A stretch of 64,000 bases of DNA from Streptomyces endocoffeicus (GCF_016741935.1 NZ_JAERRG010000034.1:19885-83884); one strand, 5' to 3'; counted from the stretch's first letter, positions 26,706-39,960 are shown. The notes: generated by a model not told the origin, from the sequence alone. Numbers and translations: made by a program.

Positions 26706-26912
26706 GTGCCGGACGGCTTGTGGGAGATCGCCGAGCCGCTGATCCCGGAGCAACGGGTACGGCCGCAGGGCGGCGGAACGGCCAACGCCCCTGATGTGGG
26801 GCCGCCTGCACGAAACCGTGCTGCGCCGGCTGGACGACGCCGGCCTGATCGACGTCACCCGCGTCGTCCTCGACACCGCCCGGAAAGGAGCGGTATTCGC
26901 CCGTCAGGCGTG
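26706..26912 (+). mobile_element. IS5-family transposase scrap, internally deleted
   Basis: It begins VPDGLWEIAEPLIPEQRVRP then QGGGTANAP, a standard N-terminus of Streptomyces IS5 transposases. It then jumps over about 60 residues and shifts frame to GRLHETVLRRLDDAGLIDVT and RVVLDTAR. It is different in sequence from the IS5 relic just upstream and resembles the group whose C-terminus survives at 59170-59480. Confidence 0.65.
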
Positions 26913-26943
26913 ATCGTTACGACGGTGTGCTCGCCGGGGAACG

Positions 26944-27642
26944 ATGGCGGTAAAGTCCTCAAAGTCGGCGGCTGGCATCCCAAAGCTGGAAACACATGCG
27001 GAATTCCACAGGGCCGCCGCAGGATCCGCAGGTACCGGGGCGGCCCGTCAGCCGGAGCACACCGGCAGGGTGGACATGTGCGGGCGGGACGCAGAAGCCC
27101 GCAGGGCCCCGGTGCGCGACGCGCGACCGCCCGACGCCGGGCGACTCGTGCTGATCGGCATGAGCCTCGGCGGCTACCTCGCCCCGAGGGCGGCCGCCTT
27201 CGAGCACCGCATCGCCGCGTGCGTGGCGTACGACGGCGTCTACGACTTCCACGCGGTCCTCGCCGCGACCGCCGGCCGTGCCGTGTCGACGCCCGGCGGC
27301 ATGGAGGCGTTGATGGCGCGGAACACCATGGTGCGATGGGTGGTGCGCAACGGCCGGTGGACCTTCGGTGTGTCCGATGTCGACGTCCTGGTCAGGGCAG
27401 CCGAGGCGTACACCATGGCGGGGATCGCCGGCCACATCACCTGCCCGACACTCGTACTCGAAGCCGAGAACGACCAGTTCTTCCAAGGGCAGCCGCAGCG
27501 TCTGTTCGACGAGCTGACCTGCCAGAAGGAGCTGATCTCCTTCCGTGAGGACGAAGGCGCGGGCGAGCACTGCCATGAGGGCGCGCTCTCCCTGTTCCAC
27601 CAGCGCACCTTCGACTGGCTCGACACCCTGCTCGCCGGCTGA
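26944..27642 (+). pseudogene. Alpha/beta hydrolase (dipeptidyl-peptidase-like), 5'-truncated
   Basis: From about 27120 the frame is the C-terminal half of a prolyl-oligopeptidase-like esterase: GRLVLIGMSLGGYLAPRAAA (nucleophile elbow GMSLGG), EHRIAACVAYDGVYDFHAV, CPTLVLEAENDQFFQG (Asp) and GEHCHEGALSLFHQ (His). All triad residues remain, but the roughly 150-residue N-terminal lid domain is replaced by unrelated sequence. ATG 26944 gives a 232-residue frame, probably not a working enzyme. Confidence 0.6.
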
Positions 27643-27654
27643 CCCCCACACCGC

Positions 27655-27780
27655 GGTGCGGTTCATACACGGCCACGGCGTCCACCGGGTGCGGGGGCGG
27701 GGCGAGGACACGCGGCGACTGGTGTCCACCGCGCGGGCGCTGGAGGCGGCGGGCGCGTTCGCCGTGCTGATCGACAGGAC
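27655..27780 (+). pseudogene. Possible ketopantoate hydroxymethyltransferase (PanB) scrap
   Basis: About 40 residues, GHGVHRVRGRGEDTRRLVST then ARALEAAGAFAVLID, resemble the central strand-helix of PanB-type TIM barrels where a gene product reads GxxRVQGR and later AGAFAVVLE. The match is short and remembered, not computed. Both sides are unrelated sequence. Confidence 0.35.
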
Positions 27781-28055
27781 GTGGCGGCGGGGCGGTGTGG
27801 GCCGGTGGTGCCGCCGTCGACATCCGCGGCACCATCACCCTCACGCGGGCGGCCAGTCGCGCGAGTACGGGACCCGCAGGGCGGCAGCCGGGACGGGGGC
27901 CTGGTCGGCCCCGGCGTGAAGGCGGCCGTCGCGCAGGACGACGGCGCCGCTGCCGAGCATGGTGGTGACCAGTTCACCGGCGAGCACCTGCGGGGTCCGG
28001 TCCGGGCAGCCATGCACGCACGGGTCGCCACACGGGCCCCGGTGGCGGGCACACA
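27781..28055. other. Unassigned stretch with one protein-like minus-strand fragment
   Basis: On the minus strand, 27841-27996 reads LAGELVTTMLGSGAVVLRDG then RLHAGADQAPV and ends PYSRDWPPA at a stop. The residue pattern looks like a true C-terminus, but I cannot name the family. Nothing else is recognised here. Confidence 0.3.
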
Positions 28056-28460
28056 GTGACCGTCACCGCCAAGGATCCCGCCAAAGCCGCGCGACTCGCC
28101 GGCGAGCTGGGCGCGCACGCCAGGAACCCGCCCACCAACACCGCCACCGGATACGGCGACGGCATGACCGTGAGTCGTGTCCCGGCCTCGCCCACCTACA
28201 GCGCCCTGGTCAACGCGGCCTCCAGCAGCTGCCTGGAGATCTACGGCTGCGGCACGGCCGCGGGCTCGGCCTGGGAGGTCCGGACCTGCGACGGCGCCAA
28301 CAACCAGCAGTTCGCCCGCGCCTCCAACAGCGAACTCCAGGTCTGCACAGGCTTGCTCACCATGTGCCTCGACTCCAACGGCGCGACGAGTCCGGGCTCC
28401 GCTGTGGTGATCGAGAACTGCACCGCCGCATCGGTATCGAGCAGGCGCTGTTCCGTGTGA
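28056..28460 (+). pseudogene. Ricin-type beta-trefoil lectin domain fragment
   Basis: From about 28190 the frame reads YSALVNAASSSCLEIYGCGT, AWEVRTCDGANNQQFARASN, LQVCTGLLTMCLDSNGATSP and SAVVIENCTA. The repeated C-L-D and Q-x-F/W spacing marks a ricin B (carbohydrate-binding) lobe, as appended to secreted Streptomyces glycosidases. The catalytic module and last trefoil lobe are missing, and no signal peptide remains. It ends at an accidental stop at 28460. Confidence 0.65.
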
Positions 28461-28682
28461 TCGCCTCACTGATGCCTGGGGCCCGCGCGGTACTGCGGCA
28501 GACCATCGACCTGGGCGGCACCACGCCGTTCGGAAATCCAGCAGTACTTCGCCACCCCATCCGACCACCCCGATCGCTGCGGCCAAGATGGGCGGAACCC
28601 TGGTCAGCGTCCGGGCGGTACAGCGCCGCGTCGCCCTGGCCGGCGCGTCCCGGCTGCTCCAGCGGGACGAGCGGACACGGCT

Positions 28683-29320
28683 CTACCACATCGACCGGCG
28701 GCAGTACTCATCCGGATGGCTGACAGTAGTGTGCGTGGCGCGGTACTTCCCGGGAGGCATACCAACCGCCTTGCGGAAGAGGCGGCTGAAGTCGTCGGGA
28801 CGGGGAAACCCCCACCGGGCGCCTATGGCGTGAACGGGCACATCCTGCTTGGCCGGATCGGCCAGGTCCTTGCAGCAGTGGCTGATACGTCGGCGCCGGA
28901 TGAAGTCGGTCACGGTAGTTCCCTGTTCCTGGAAGATACGTTGCAGGTACCGCAGGGAGATCTGGTGCGCGGAGGCGATCGTGGCCGGTGACAGGGGATA
29001 GCCGAGGTGCTTCTCGATGAAGGCGCTGATCCGTAGGAAGAGCAGGCTCGGTCGGGTGGCAGACGCTGCCGCCGGTGCGCCGTCGAGGTGCTGAGACAGT
29101 ACGGCGGTGACCAGATCGATGCCGATACCTCCCAGCTGGACTAGACCGAACGGCGCGTAGGTGGCGTGTGCCTCGGCAGCACCAGTCAAGAACTGGGCGA
29201 GCAACCGGCTCATACCGTTGTCGGCAGGAAGCGGCACCGCGAGGAGACGGCCTACGCGGTGGGCCGGTAACGGCAACAGTCTTTGGGGGAACTGGAATGC
29301 CAGGCTGTCGGCCCTGCGCA
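28683..29320 (-). pseudogene. AraC/XylS-type regulator, N-terminally truncated
   Basis: The frame has the second half of an AraC-binding-like domain (LAFQFPQRLLPLPAHRVGRL, GMSRLLAQFLTGAAE) and then a complete double helix-turn-helix: FIEKHLGYPLSPATIASAHQ, ISLRYLQRIFQEQGTTVTDF, RWGFPRPDDFSRLFRKAVGM and PPGKYR. The first about 100 residues are replaced at 29320 by a plus-strand LuxR piece. DNA binding might persist, but the promoter and start are gone. Confidence 0.75.
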
Positions 29321-29321
29321 C

Positions 29322-29484
29322 AGCCGTAGGCCGCACGAACCAGGAGATCGGCAATGAGTTGTTCCTGTCGCTGTCGACGGTGAAGACGTACCTGGCACGC
29401 ATCCAGGCCAAGCTCAACGCCCGCAACCGGGTCGAGATAGCGGCCTGGGCCTGGGAACACGGAGCAGTCCGCGGGAGCCGATGA
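29322..29484 (+). pseudogene. LuxR-type helix-turn-helix, C-terminal fragment
   Basis: Fifty residues, GRTNQEIGNELFLSLSTVKT then YLARIQAKLNARNRVEIAAW and AWEHG before a stop, are the end of a LuxR/NarL response-regulator HTH. The receiver domain and HTH helix 1 are missing. It is positioned back to back with the AraC relic, each truncated at its 5' side. Confidence 0.75.
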
Positions 29485-29743
29485 GACAGCCAGCGGCCAG
29501 GGCACGGTGGGCTTGAGGGGCAAGGGCCCGCTCCAGTACTCCGGTTGCAGTTTGAAATTTTCGCTGGTCGGGTGCCTGTTTCTGAGTGTAGCGAGCTGAT
29601 GCGTCATCATGTGGGCCGAAGTTCGTGACCGGCGGTGTGTCGCTTGGCAAGGTGCCATGAGTCTTCGGATTTCAGCCACAGCACGGGGCGCGAGGGCTGA
29701 TCCGGTTCTGCGGCCCCCCTTTCCGTTCCAGCCATGCCAGGCG

Positions 29744-33546
<3,803 letters not shown>

Positions 33547-33865
33547 CGACAGCACCCCCAACTGCCCGCCCGTCCCCCGTGGACGCGGCGCCGATCGCCC
33601 GCACGCTACGACGCCTGTGACAGGAGGGCAAACCACAGGCGCCTTCTTTGGCCACCGTCGCAGAGCCGGAAGCGTGACCTGCAATGGCGCCATTGATCAG
33701 GGCGGCAGAGGTGGCTGCCCATTTCATTCCCGGCCCGCTGAACTCGATGACGTAAAGCCTCGCAGCGAGCAGCGCGGCGACCGCCGGGCCGGTTCGACGC
33801 CGAGTCGACCGGCCCGGCACCGCGCACGCTCGGGGCAATCGGAACCACGGCAAAGGAACAGCACT

Positions 33866-34150
33866 GTGACTTCACGTGCGACGCGGGCCAGGTTGATCGG
33901 ATGCTCGATCGGCGCGTTGACCGCCGCAACCTTGGCGCTGAGCGCCTCCCCGGCCTCCGCAAGCGGTACCTACAGCGGTCGAGCCTACGTCCACGGTGCC
34001 GGTGCCTTCTCGAACGACTGGGACGACGAAGGCATCCTGTCGACGGGCACCAACACGGCCTCCAACGCCACCTGCCTGTGGCAGAAGATCCTGTGGGCGA
34101 ACGGCAACCTCACCTCCGCCTCGAACATCGACGGCGTCTTGGTGGGACCC
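33866..34150 (+). pseudogene. Secreted peptidoglycan-binding-type protein, C-terminally truncated
   Basis: GTG 33866 begins a clear signal peptide (RARLIGCSIGALTAATLALS then ASPASASG). The mature part YSGRAYVHGAGAFSNDWDDE and NTASNATCLWQKILWANGNL, ASNIDG is like small secreted Streptomyces proteins with a peptidoglycan-binding-1 fold. The rest of the domain is lost where the methyltransferase relic of the other strand ends; the frame then runs on without meaning. Upstream 33547-33865 shows no gene. Confidence 0.6.
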
Positions 34151-34256
34151 GGCGGACCAGGCCATTGCCGCACAGCCGGCCGCTGGCCAGTCCACGCCCG
34201 GCCAGGATCGCCTCAGCAGTGTGGGAAGGCGCCGGGGTGGGAGGCCGGCGTGCGGC

Positions 34257-35001
34257 TTACGCCCTGGCCCGGCCGCGGTTCTGGAGCGGCCATCGCGGCC
34301 CCGCTGCCGGGTCCCGGCACCATACGTACTGCCGCTCGGGTTCCACGGTCCTGCCGGAGTCGTACAGGGTCGGCTGCCCCTCGGTCAGCCACCAGTCCCA
34401 GACGGGCTCCAGTTCGTCGGCCAGGCGCTGCGGCCCGCTCTGGAACGCGACGGCCTGCCCGTCGGGGAGTGTGGTGAGCGTGGCCCAGGAGGCGACGCCG
34501 TCGTGGATTCACACGTTCACCCCGTCGTCGTCCACGCCCGTGCTGATCTGCACGTCGGGGAGGTGGATGCGCAGGGCGAACAGCAAGTGCGCATTGTCCC
34601 TCAGCGGGCGCAGATCCCGTGCGAAGGGGCGTTCGTCGTCGGCGGGGCCGGTACCGCGCACGTGCAGCCAGCCGCTCGCGGGCGGTGCGCCGCGGGCGGG
34701 CATGAATGTGGCCAGCCCCCGCATCCACCCCACAGCCGAGCGGTGGTCCTCGGTGACGGTCAGCGCGACGTGCCCCAGCCGCCCCCACGGGGTGACGATC
34801 CTCCCGCCCGGCCGCGTCTGCTCCAGCCACGCCCAGGGGACCTGATCGACGGCATAGACGGAGATCGCCCGGTCGTACGGCGCGTCGGGCGGCCAGCCGT
34901 CGGCGCCGTCGGCGGCCACGACCGCCGTGTCGGTGTCGGCCGCGTCGAGGTGTTCCTTGGCCTGCCGACCCAGTTCGTCCGTCCACCTCGACGCTGACCA
35001 C
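34257..35001 (-). pseudogene. Protein-L-isoaspartate methyltransferase-like protein, multiply broken
   Basis: The minus strand begins inside the SAM-binding region (VSVEVD), shifts frame near 34975 to ELGRQAKEHLDAADTDTAVV, and continues through DRAISVYAVDQVPWAWLEQT and PGGRIVTPWGRLGHVALTV, typical of the actinobacterial PIMT-like group. A TGA at 34509 replaces an expected Trp codon. Beyond it, the same frame still reads IHDGVASWATLTTLPDGQAV and VWDWWLTEGQPTLYDSGRTV to a TAA at 34257. Truncation, shift and nonsense change make it a dead gene. Confidence 0.7.
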
Positions 35002-35084
35002 GCATCCAGGGCCCGGGCGCCAGCCCCACAGGATCGGCTGTCCGCTATGATCAAGCCATGTGCTGCTGTGCTCCCATGACTACA

Positions 35085-35125
35085 ACCGCCGCTTAGCGGC
35101 GGTACCGCGGTTGCTGTAACCGCGG
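35085..35125. repeat. Two adjacent perfect hairpins
   Basis: ACCGCCGC-TTA-GCGGCGGT (35085-35103) is followed at once by CCGCGGTT-GCTGT-AACCGCGG (35105-35125). Both stems are eight perfect base pairs. They lie upstream of the kinase at 35238 and downstream (5' side) of the PIMT relic. They could be a strong bidirectional terminator or a folded element of a mobile replicon end. Confidence 0.6.
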
Positions 35126-35237
35126 CCATTGCCTGCCCCCCGCGGGGCAGTGCCAGGACGTACCGCCGGATCAGTGTCCTGCCGGCAGTCACTCGTATTC
35201 CTGTGATGCCGGGTCGTCCTGCCTGATCAGGGAAGTC

Positions 35238-35840
35238 ATGTCTCAGTCGCAGCGTTTCGATTCACAGCACCCGCATGCAGCCGGACCCAGCTCTACGCAG
35301 CACCCGCGTGCCGCCACCCTGCTCCTGATGGTCGGGCTCCCCGGGGCTGGGAAAACCACCCGTGCCAAAGAGCTCGCCGCAACCCACCGGGCGCTGCGGC
35401 TGACCCCAGATCACTGGATGATCCCGCTGTTCGGCGATTCGATGGCCGACGGCAAGCGCTGGGTGCTCGAAGGGCGGCTCATCTCGGTCGCCCTACAGGC
35501 GCTGCGGCTGGGGACCAGCGTCGTACTCGACTACGGGCTCTGGAGCCGCGATGAACGGTCGGCACTGCGCTGGCTTGCCCGGTCGGTCGGGGCATCATGC
35601 CAGGTGGTCTACCTGCCCGTGGACAAGGACGTCCAGCTCGCCCGCATCGCGCACCGCCAGGAAACAACACCGCATCAGACGTTCCCGATGAGCGAGGCCG
35701 ACCTGGATACCTGGCGGGAGCAGTTCCAGGTGCCTGACGCCGCCGAACTCGACGGCGGCGAGATTCCCACCCCACCGGCGGGCTGGCCGAGCTGGCCGGA
35801 GTGGGCGGTAGACAAATGGCCCTCGTGCACCGACATCTGA
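35238..35840 (+). CDS. AAA/zeta-toxin-like P-loop kinase
   Basis: 200 residues from ATG 35238. Walker A is MVGLPGAGKTTRAKELA at about 33-49, followed by RLTPDHWMIPLFG, VVLDYGLWSRDERSALRWLA and QVVYLPVDKDVQLARIAHRQ, the layout of small predicted ATP-dependent kinases related to chloramphenicol phosphotransferase and zeta toxin. The substrate is unknown. The first 25 residues are low-complexity. No antitoxin-like gene is adjacent, so a toxin role is not supported. It is a single gene downstream of the twin hairpins. Confidence 0.8.
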   Translation: MSQSQRFDSQHPHAAGPSSTQHPRAATLLLMVGLPGAGKTTRAKELAATHRALRLTPDHWMIPLFGDSMADGKRWVLEGRLISVALQALRLGTSVVLDYGLWSRDERSALRWLARSVGASCQVVYLPVDKDVQLARIAHRQETTPHQTFPMSEADLDTWREQFQVPDAAELDGGEIPTPPAGWPSWPEWAVDKWPSCTDI

Positions 35841-36302
35841 CGCGGACGGCCCGCCAATCGGTCACCAACCTTCGGTGATAACGCTCAACCTTCGCTGCGG
35901 GAGGCCAGTTCTCCGCGAGGACCGCCCGGCCGGCGCCTCCGCGCTGAGGTGGTCGACCGAAGCGATGGCCGGGACCTGCCGGTCCTCGATGGTGGAGGTG
36001 ATCCGCTCGATCCGGCGGGCCAGTTCGGCGACGACGCTGGGAGCCACTCGACCAGCGGCCTCCCGTCCCGCCACGAGGACCGGGGCGCCCGGCCGATGCC
36101 GGTGCTGCAGACCTTCGTGCCCAGGAAAACCGCGTGGCTGTACTGGAGAGCCGGGTTCTGGGTCAGCAGCAGGTACGGGTGTGAACCAGATACGCGTCAA
36201 AGGGGCAATGAGTTGATCTTGAAGCCCTGAAGGGCATCCGCTCACTCGGTGCTGTCGGTGTCCTCGGTGAGGATGCGGTAGACAGCGACGAATTTTCTTG
36301 TC
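35841..36302. other. 462-bp stretch with an unidentified minus-strand protein-like relic
   Basis: No intact gene. On the minus strand two frames look protein-like: PYLLLTQNPALQYSHAVFLG then TKVCSTGIGRAP (about 36180-36065), continued in another frame by VAELARRIERITSTIEDRQV then PAIASVDHL (about 36040-35945). A frameshifted relic is possible, but I cannot assign a family. Confidence 0.3.
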
Positions 36303-36385
36303 TTGACAGATTTTACTTTCGGTTGGAGGCTGGAGTGGTCCTTAACGCCGCAGCGGCCGAAGAACCCGCGGCGGCCGATGCAAGC
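36303..36385 (+). repeat. Degenerate copy of the arsR promoter and first codons
   Basis: The segment from GACAGATTTTACTTTCGG through the codons for VLNAAAAEEPAAADAS is clearly related to 36911-36995 (GACAATTTTTTCTTTTCG and VLDVAVIDEPAAAEAS), which precedes and begins the ArsR gene. A TTGACA hexamer at 36303 may be a -35 element. It is joined in frame to the DUF6069 gene. Confidence 0.6.
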
Positions 36386-36410
36386 GCCCGCCCCTCGGCA
36401 AGGAGACTGA

Positions 36411-36946
36411 TGTGTCCGGACTTACCTCGATCGCGCCTGACGCCGGGCCGGTTACGACCGGCCATCACGCGCTGTGGTTGCCAAGGACTCGTATTGGCCG
36501 CAGGAGGCGCGGTCGCCGCGACAGTGGTTGCCGCTGCGGCAGACGCCGCCGGTGTGTCGCTTGAGATCGCCGGCGAGCGAATTCCGCTGCTGGGCTTCAC
36601 GCAGCTCGCGTTCGTGTTCTCGGTCGTGGGCGTCGCGCTGGCAGCCGCCTTCCGGCGGTGGTCGGGGCGGCCGGCCCGGGTGTTCGTCCGAACGGCCGTC
36701 GCACTGGTGGCGGTGTCATTTCTGCCTGGCCTCCTGACTCCCGATGCCGGCGCCGCCACACGGGTGACGCTGATCGCCACCCACATCGCAGTCGCTGCCA
36801 TCCTCATTCCTGGGGCTCCGCTCCCGCCTGCGATAGCTGCCGCGCACATCTCGGATGGTGCCGCCGCAGTCGCCTCGACCGGGGCCGCAGCCCGGTGCAC
36901 TGTGCCGGCGAGACAATTTTTTCTTTTCGACTGGATGGTGGAGTAG
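36411..36946 (+). CDS. DUF6069 family membrane protein
   Basis: About 178 residues from ATG 36411; the open frame begins further up inside the arsR-like duplicate. Four hydrophobic segments are seen: GLVLAAGGAVAATVVAAAAD, LLGFTQLAFVFSVVGVALAA, VFVRTAVALVAVSFLPGLLT and VTLIATHIAVAAILIPGAPL. This is the arrangement of the actinobacterial DUF6069 family, of unknown function. The last 40 residues (after IPG) are not family-like and may result from fusion. It ends within 4 bp of the ArsR start. Confidence 0.65.
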
Positions 36947-37620
36947 TGCTGGACGTTGCTGTGATCGACGAACCCGCCGCGGCCGAGGCGTCCCTGGACC
37001 CGATACGGTCCCGCATCCTCGCGGCCCTGGCCGAGCCCGGCTCAGCCGCCATGCTGGCCGTCCGCCTGGGGCTGCCTCGGCAGAAGGTCAACTACCACCT
37101 GAAGGAGCTGGAGCGGCACGCTCTGGTCGAGCTGGCCGAGGAGCGGCGCAAGGGCAATGTCACCGAACGTGTGTACCGCGCGACTGCTGCCTCCTACGTG
37201 ATCTCCCCCAGCGCCCTGGCCGCCGTCAGCCCGGACCCGTCCCGGTCCCCGGACCAGCTCTCGGCCCGCTGGCTGCTGGCGCTGGGGGCCCGGCTGGTGC
37301 AGGAGGTCGGTGCTCTGCTGAGCGGAGCCGCCCGGGCCCGCAAGCGGGTCGCCTCCTTCGGCATCGAAGCGCAGGTGCGTTTCGCCTCCGCGGCCGACCG
37401 GACCGCCTTCGCCGACGAACTGGCCCAGGCCGTGGCGGCCCTGGTCAGCCGCTACCACGACGAGTCCGCCCCCGAGGGCCGCACCCACCGGGTCATCGTC
37501 GGACTCCACCAGATCCCCGGTGCGCAGCCCGGCACCCCGGACAGCCAGGACGACCCGCAGCAGCAAACGGGGGGAACGCCCGGACACGAACCCGAAGCAC
37601 GACAGGAGAACGCCCGATGA
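36946..37620 (+). CDS. ArsR-type winged-helix regulator
   Basis: 224 residues from GTG 36946. The HTH reads LDPIRSRILAALAEPGSAAM, LAVRLGLPRQKVNYHLKELE and HALVELAEERRKGNVTERVY, the pattern of ArsR-family helix-turn-helix proteins with a longer C-terminal domain. The stop overlaps the next ATG (ATGA at 37617-37620), so the SRPBCC protein is translationally coupled. Such ArsR-SRPBCC pairs are widespread in actinomycetes, and the partner is thought to bind a hydrophobic ligand. The A+T-rich leader (GACAATTTTTT) is the likely promoter. Confidence 0.82.
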   Translation: MLDVAVIDEPAAAEASLDPIRSRILAALAEPGSAAMLAVRLGLPRQKVNYHLKELERHALVELAEERRKGNVTERVYRATAASYVISPSALAAVSPDPSRSPDQLSARWLLALGARLVQEVGALLSGAARARKRVASFGIEAQVRFASAADRTAFADELAQAVAALVSRYHDESAPEGRTHRVIVGLHQIPGAQPGTPDSQDDPQQQTGGTPGHEPEARQENAR

Positions 37621-38363
37621 CGCACCACTTCAAGATCGAGCAGGAGGCGACCCTGCCGGCGAGCCCGGAGCAGGTCTGGGACGCGATCGCCACCGGGCCC
37701 GGGATCGATTCGTGGTTCATGGGCCGCAGCGAGGTCGAGCCGCGTGAGGGCGGCACCGCCGCCATGGACATCGGCGGCAACCGGGAGGAGGCGGTGGTCA
37801 CCGCCTTCGAGCCCGGCAAGCACTTCGCCACCCGCACGGCCACCGCCGAGGACGGCCGCTTCATGGCCTTCGAGTATCTCATCGAGGGGCGCGCCGGCGG
37901 CAGCACCGTCCTGCGCATCGTCCACAGCGGCCTGCTCGGCGACGACTGGCAGGACGAGTACGACGCACTGCGCCGCGGCTGGCCCTTCCACCTCCACACA
38001 CTGCGCGAATACCTGGCGCACTTCCCGGGACGCGCCGGCGTCCCCGTCTTCGCCATGGCACCCACGGGCGAGCAGCCCGCGCAGGGGGTACGGGCGGCCC
38101 TCACCCGCGCTCTGTCGCTGCCGACCACGGTCGCCGTCGCCGCGCGGGCGCACGCCGAGCCGGCCGGCCTGCCGCCGCTGGGCGGTGAAGTGACCTGGTC
38201 GGACGACGAGCGCATCAAGGTCCGCACCGACGACGGGCTTTACACCTTCCACCACCTCCCCGGTGCGGTGCTGATGTTCCACCACCTCTTCGGCCCGGAC
38301 ACCAACGGCGCGGAGGCCGCATGGCAGCAGTGGCTGACCGGTCTCCTCGCCGGACACCCCTGA
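37617..38363 (+). CDS. SRPBCC/AHSA1-domain protein
   Basis: 248 residues. The START-like fold is apparent from FKIEQEATLPASPEQVWDAI, GPGIDSWFMGRSEVEPREGG, FEPGKHFATRTATAEDGRFM and LRREYL-type end WPFHLHTLREYLAHFPG. A second half repeats a shorter domain (LGGEVTWSDDERIKVRTDDG). It has no catalytic motif; a ligand-binding or polyketide-type role is possible. The gene is coupled to ArsR by the ATGA overlap. Confidence 0.82.
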   Translation: MTHHFKIEQEATLPASPEQVWDAIATGPGIDSWFMGRSEVEPREGGTAAMDIGGNREEAVVTAFEPGKHFATRTATAEDGRFMAFEYLIEGRAGGSTVLRIVHSGLLGDDWQDEYDALRRGWPFHLHTLREYLAHFPGRAGVPVFAMAPTGEQPAQGVRAALTRALSLPTTVAVAARAHAEPAGLPPLGGEVTWSDDERIKVRTDDGLYTFHHLPGAVLMFHHLFGPDTNGAEAAWQQWLTGLLAGHP

Positions 38364-38560
38364 CGCGCATCCCTGACGCGCATCCCGGCGCGCGGCAACG
38401 CAGGGCGGGCATCGGCGTCCGCCCCACAACTCCGGATCAGCCGCTGCCCAGCACGGTCTCCGGCACCCCACACCCGGTGCGGCGATCCGCCGTGCACACG
38501 GCCGAAGCGCGCACCGAGCAGTCACCCCACACCCATCCCGAACACCAAGGAACACTCATC

Positions 38561-39133
38561 ATGCGCACTGTGATCAGTACGGCCTTCATTTCGCTCGACG
38601 GCGTGGTGGAGGGCCCGGGTGGCGAGCCCGGCTACCGGAACTCCGGATGGACCTTCAAGGAGGTCGAGTTCGTCCCCGAGGCATTTGAGATCAAGGAGCG
38701 GGAGCAGCAGGAGTCCACCGCGATCCTGATCGGCCGGGTCAGCTACGAGGCGTTCAGCCCGGTGTGGCCGGACATGGCGGAGTTCGCGCACTACAAGACG
38801 ATGCCGAAGTACGTCGTCTCCACCACCCTCACCGAGGACAAGCTCGTCTCCAACTGGGGCGAGACGACCATCCTGCGCTCCCTGGACGAGGTTGTCGCCC
38901 TCAAGGAGACCGACGGCGGCCCGATCATCGTCCACGGCAGCACCACCCTGAACCACGGCCTCTCGGACGCCGGCCTCATCGACCGCTACCACCTGCTCGT
39001 CTTCCCGCTGCTGCTCGGCGCCGGCAAGCGCCTGTTCAGCACCACGGACAAGGACACCCAGAAGCTGAAGCTCACCGAGCACGAGGTCCACGGCAACGGT
39101 CTGCAGAAGCAGGTCTTCGACGTCGTCCGCTGA
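38561..39133 (+). CDS. Dihydrofolate reductase-like (RibD C-terminal domain) protein
   Basis: 190 residues from ATG 38561. RibD-C/DHFR-like signatures are visible: TVISTAFISLDGVVEGPGGE at the start, AILIGRVSYEAFSPVWPDMA, KYVVSTTLTEDKLVSNWGET, GGPIIVHGSTTLNHGLSDAG and YHLLVFPLLLGAGKRLFS. It binds NADPH in related enzymes; the true substrate in stand-alone actinobacterial members is unknown. It lies about 200 bp after the SRPBCC gene, probably in the same transcript. Confidence 0.88.
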   Translation: MRTVISTAFISLDGVVEGPGGEPGYRNSGWTFKEVEFVPEAFEIKEREQQESTAILIGRVSYEAFSPVWPDMAEFAHYKTMPKYVVSTTLTEDKLVSNWGETTILRSLDEVVALKETDGGPIIVHGSTTLNHGLSDAGLIDRYHLLVFPLLLGAGKRLFSTTDKDTQKLKLTEHEVHGNGLQKQVFDVVR

Positions 39134-39544
39134 GGGCGCTCCGGCCACAGGCGCCGCCGTCCGGGCCTTCCCCGGCGGCGTCTGGATCGCGCCCTTGGAT
39201 TCCGCGGTTGCCGCCCGGTCCTGCAGGCCCGATTGTGCGTGCTCGTTACTGCCGGGCCTCCTTCGGGCCGTGTCCGTCATGTCCGATGGGTACCGGCGCT
39301 GCCGCTCGGGGCAGTCAGCCGCGTTGCGGTACACGTGCGCGCGGCAATCACACGTTGGAGCGGCCGAGTTGGACTGCCTTGCCATCGGCACGGAAGACTG
39401 CGGCACCGGGGCCTCCTGTTGCTCTATGGATTCGACACCCACGAGCTGTTCAGGCGGCCCCGTCTTCATGCTCTGGCCACGGCAGGATCACCCGACCGGG
39501 AATCCACGTTCGACCGTCACCGCTCAAGATCGAAAAGACAACAG
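39134..39544. other. 411-bp stretch without a recognisable gene
   Basis: All frames have atypical composition and no family resemblance. The first 60 bases after the RibD-like stop are GC-rich and could contain a terminator (CCGCCGTCCGGGCC region), but no clear stem is evident. Confidence 0.4.
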
Positions 39545-39858
39545 CTACTCAGACAGGTGCAGGCACGCCGCGATCGTCAGGGCAGGGCGGTCGCCGTCGG
39601 CCAGGTGAGGACCCACAGGCGAGGTGAGCCCGTACGAAGGGCCGAACGGCCCGGTGGACCCCAATCGCGGGAGAGAGCGGATCAGTTGTTCGGCATCGAG
39701 ATCATGCCGGTCCATGGCGGCAACCACGAGCTGTCAGACCGGCCAGACACCCGACGCGAGGTACTGGTGCGTCATGGTGGTCAGTACCATGGCCTGTTCC
39801 CGGGAGAGTTCCGCCGTCAGGTCGTTCACGAAGCATCCAACTTTCCGCAAAAGGCGTC
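39545..39858 (-). pseudogene. Hypothetical actinobacterial protein with a nonsense codon
   Basis: One minus-strand frame reads GCFVNDLTAELSREQAMVLT, TMTHQYLASGVWPV, then TGA where a Trp is expected, then QLVVAAMDRHDLDAEQLIRS, LPRLGSTGPFGPSYGLTSPV and ALTIAACLHLSE to a natural stop. The continued protein-like sense after the stop argues for a recent nonsense mutation. Its 5' end is lost near 39858. Family unknown to me. Confidence 0.5.
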
Positions 39859-39960
39859 CCGCCGGTGTCACCCATCAGGCGCCCGAGCACGTCCTCGGGC
39901 AGCAGTGAGCGAGGGATGCCGGACGGCCGGCGTGGCCGCCGCCCGGCATCCAGGGACTGG

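Noticed and set aside
35238..35840. Toxin-antitoxin module with a zeta-type toxin
   Set aside because: The kinase has the fold, but there is no small antitoxin gene beside it and no toxin-specific motif beyond the P-loop.
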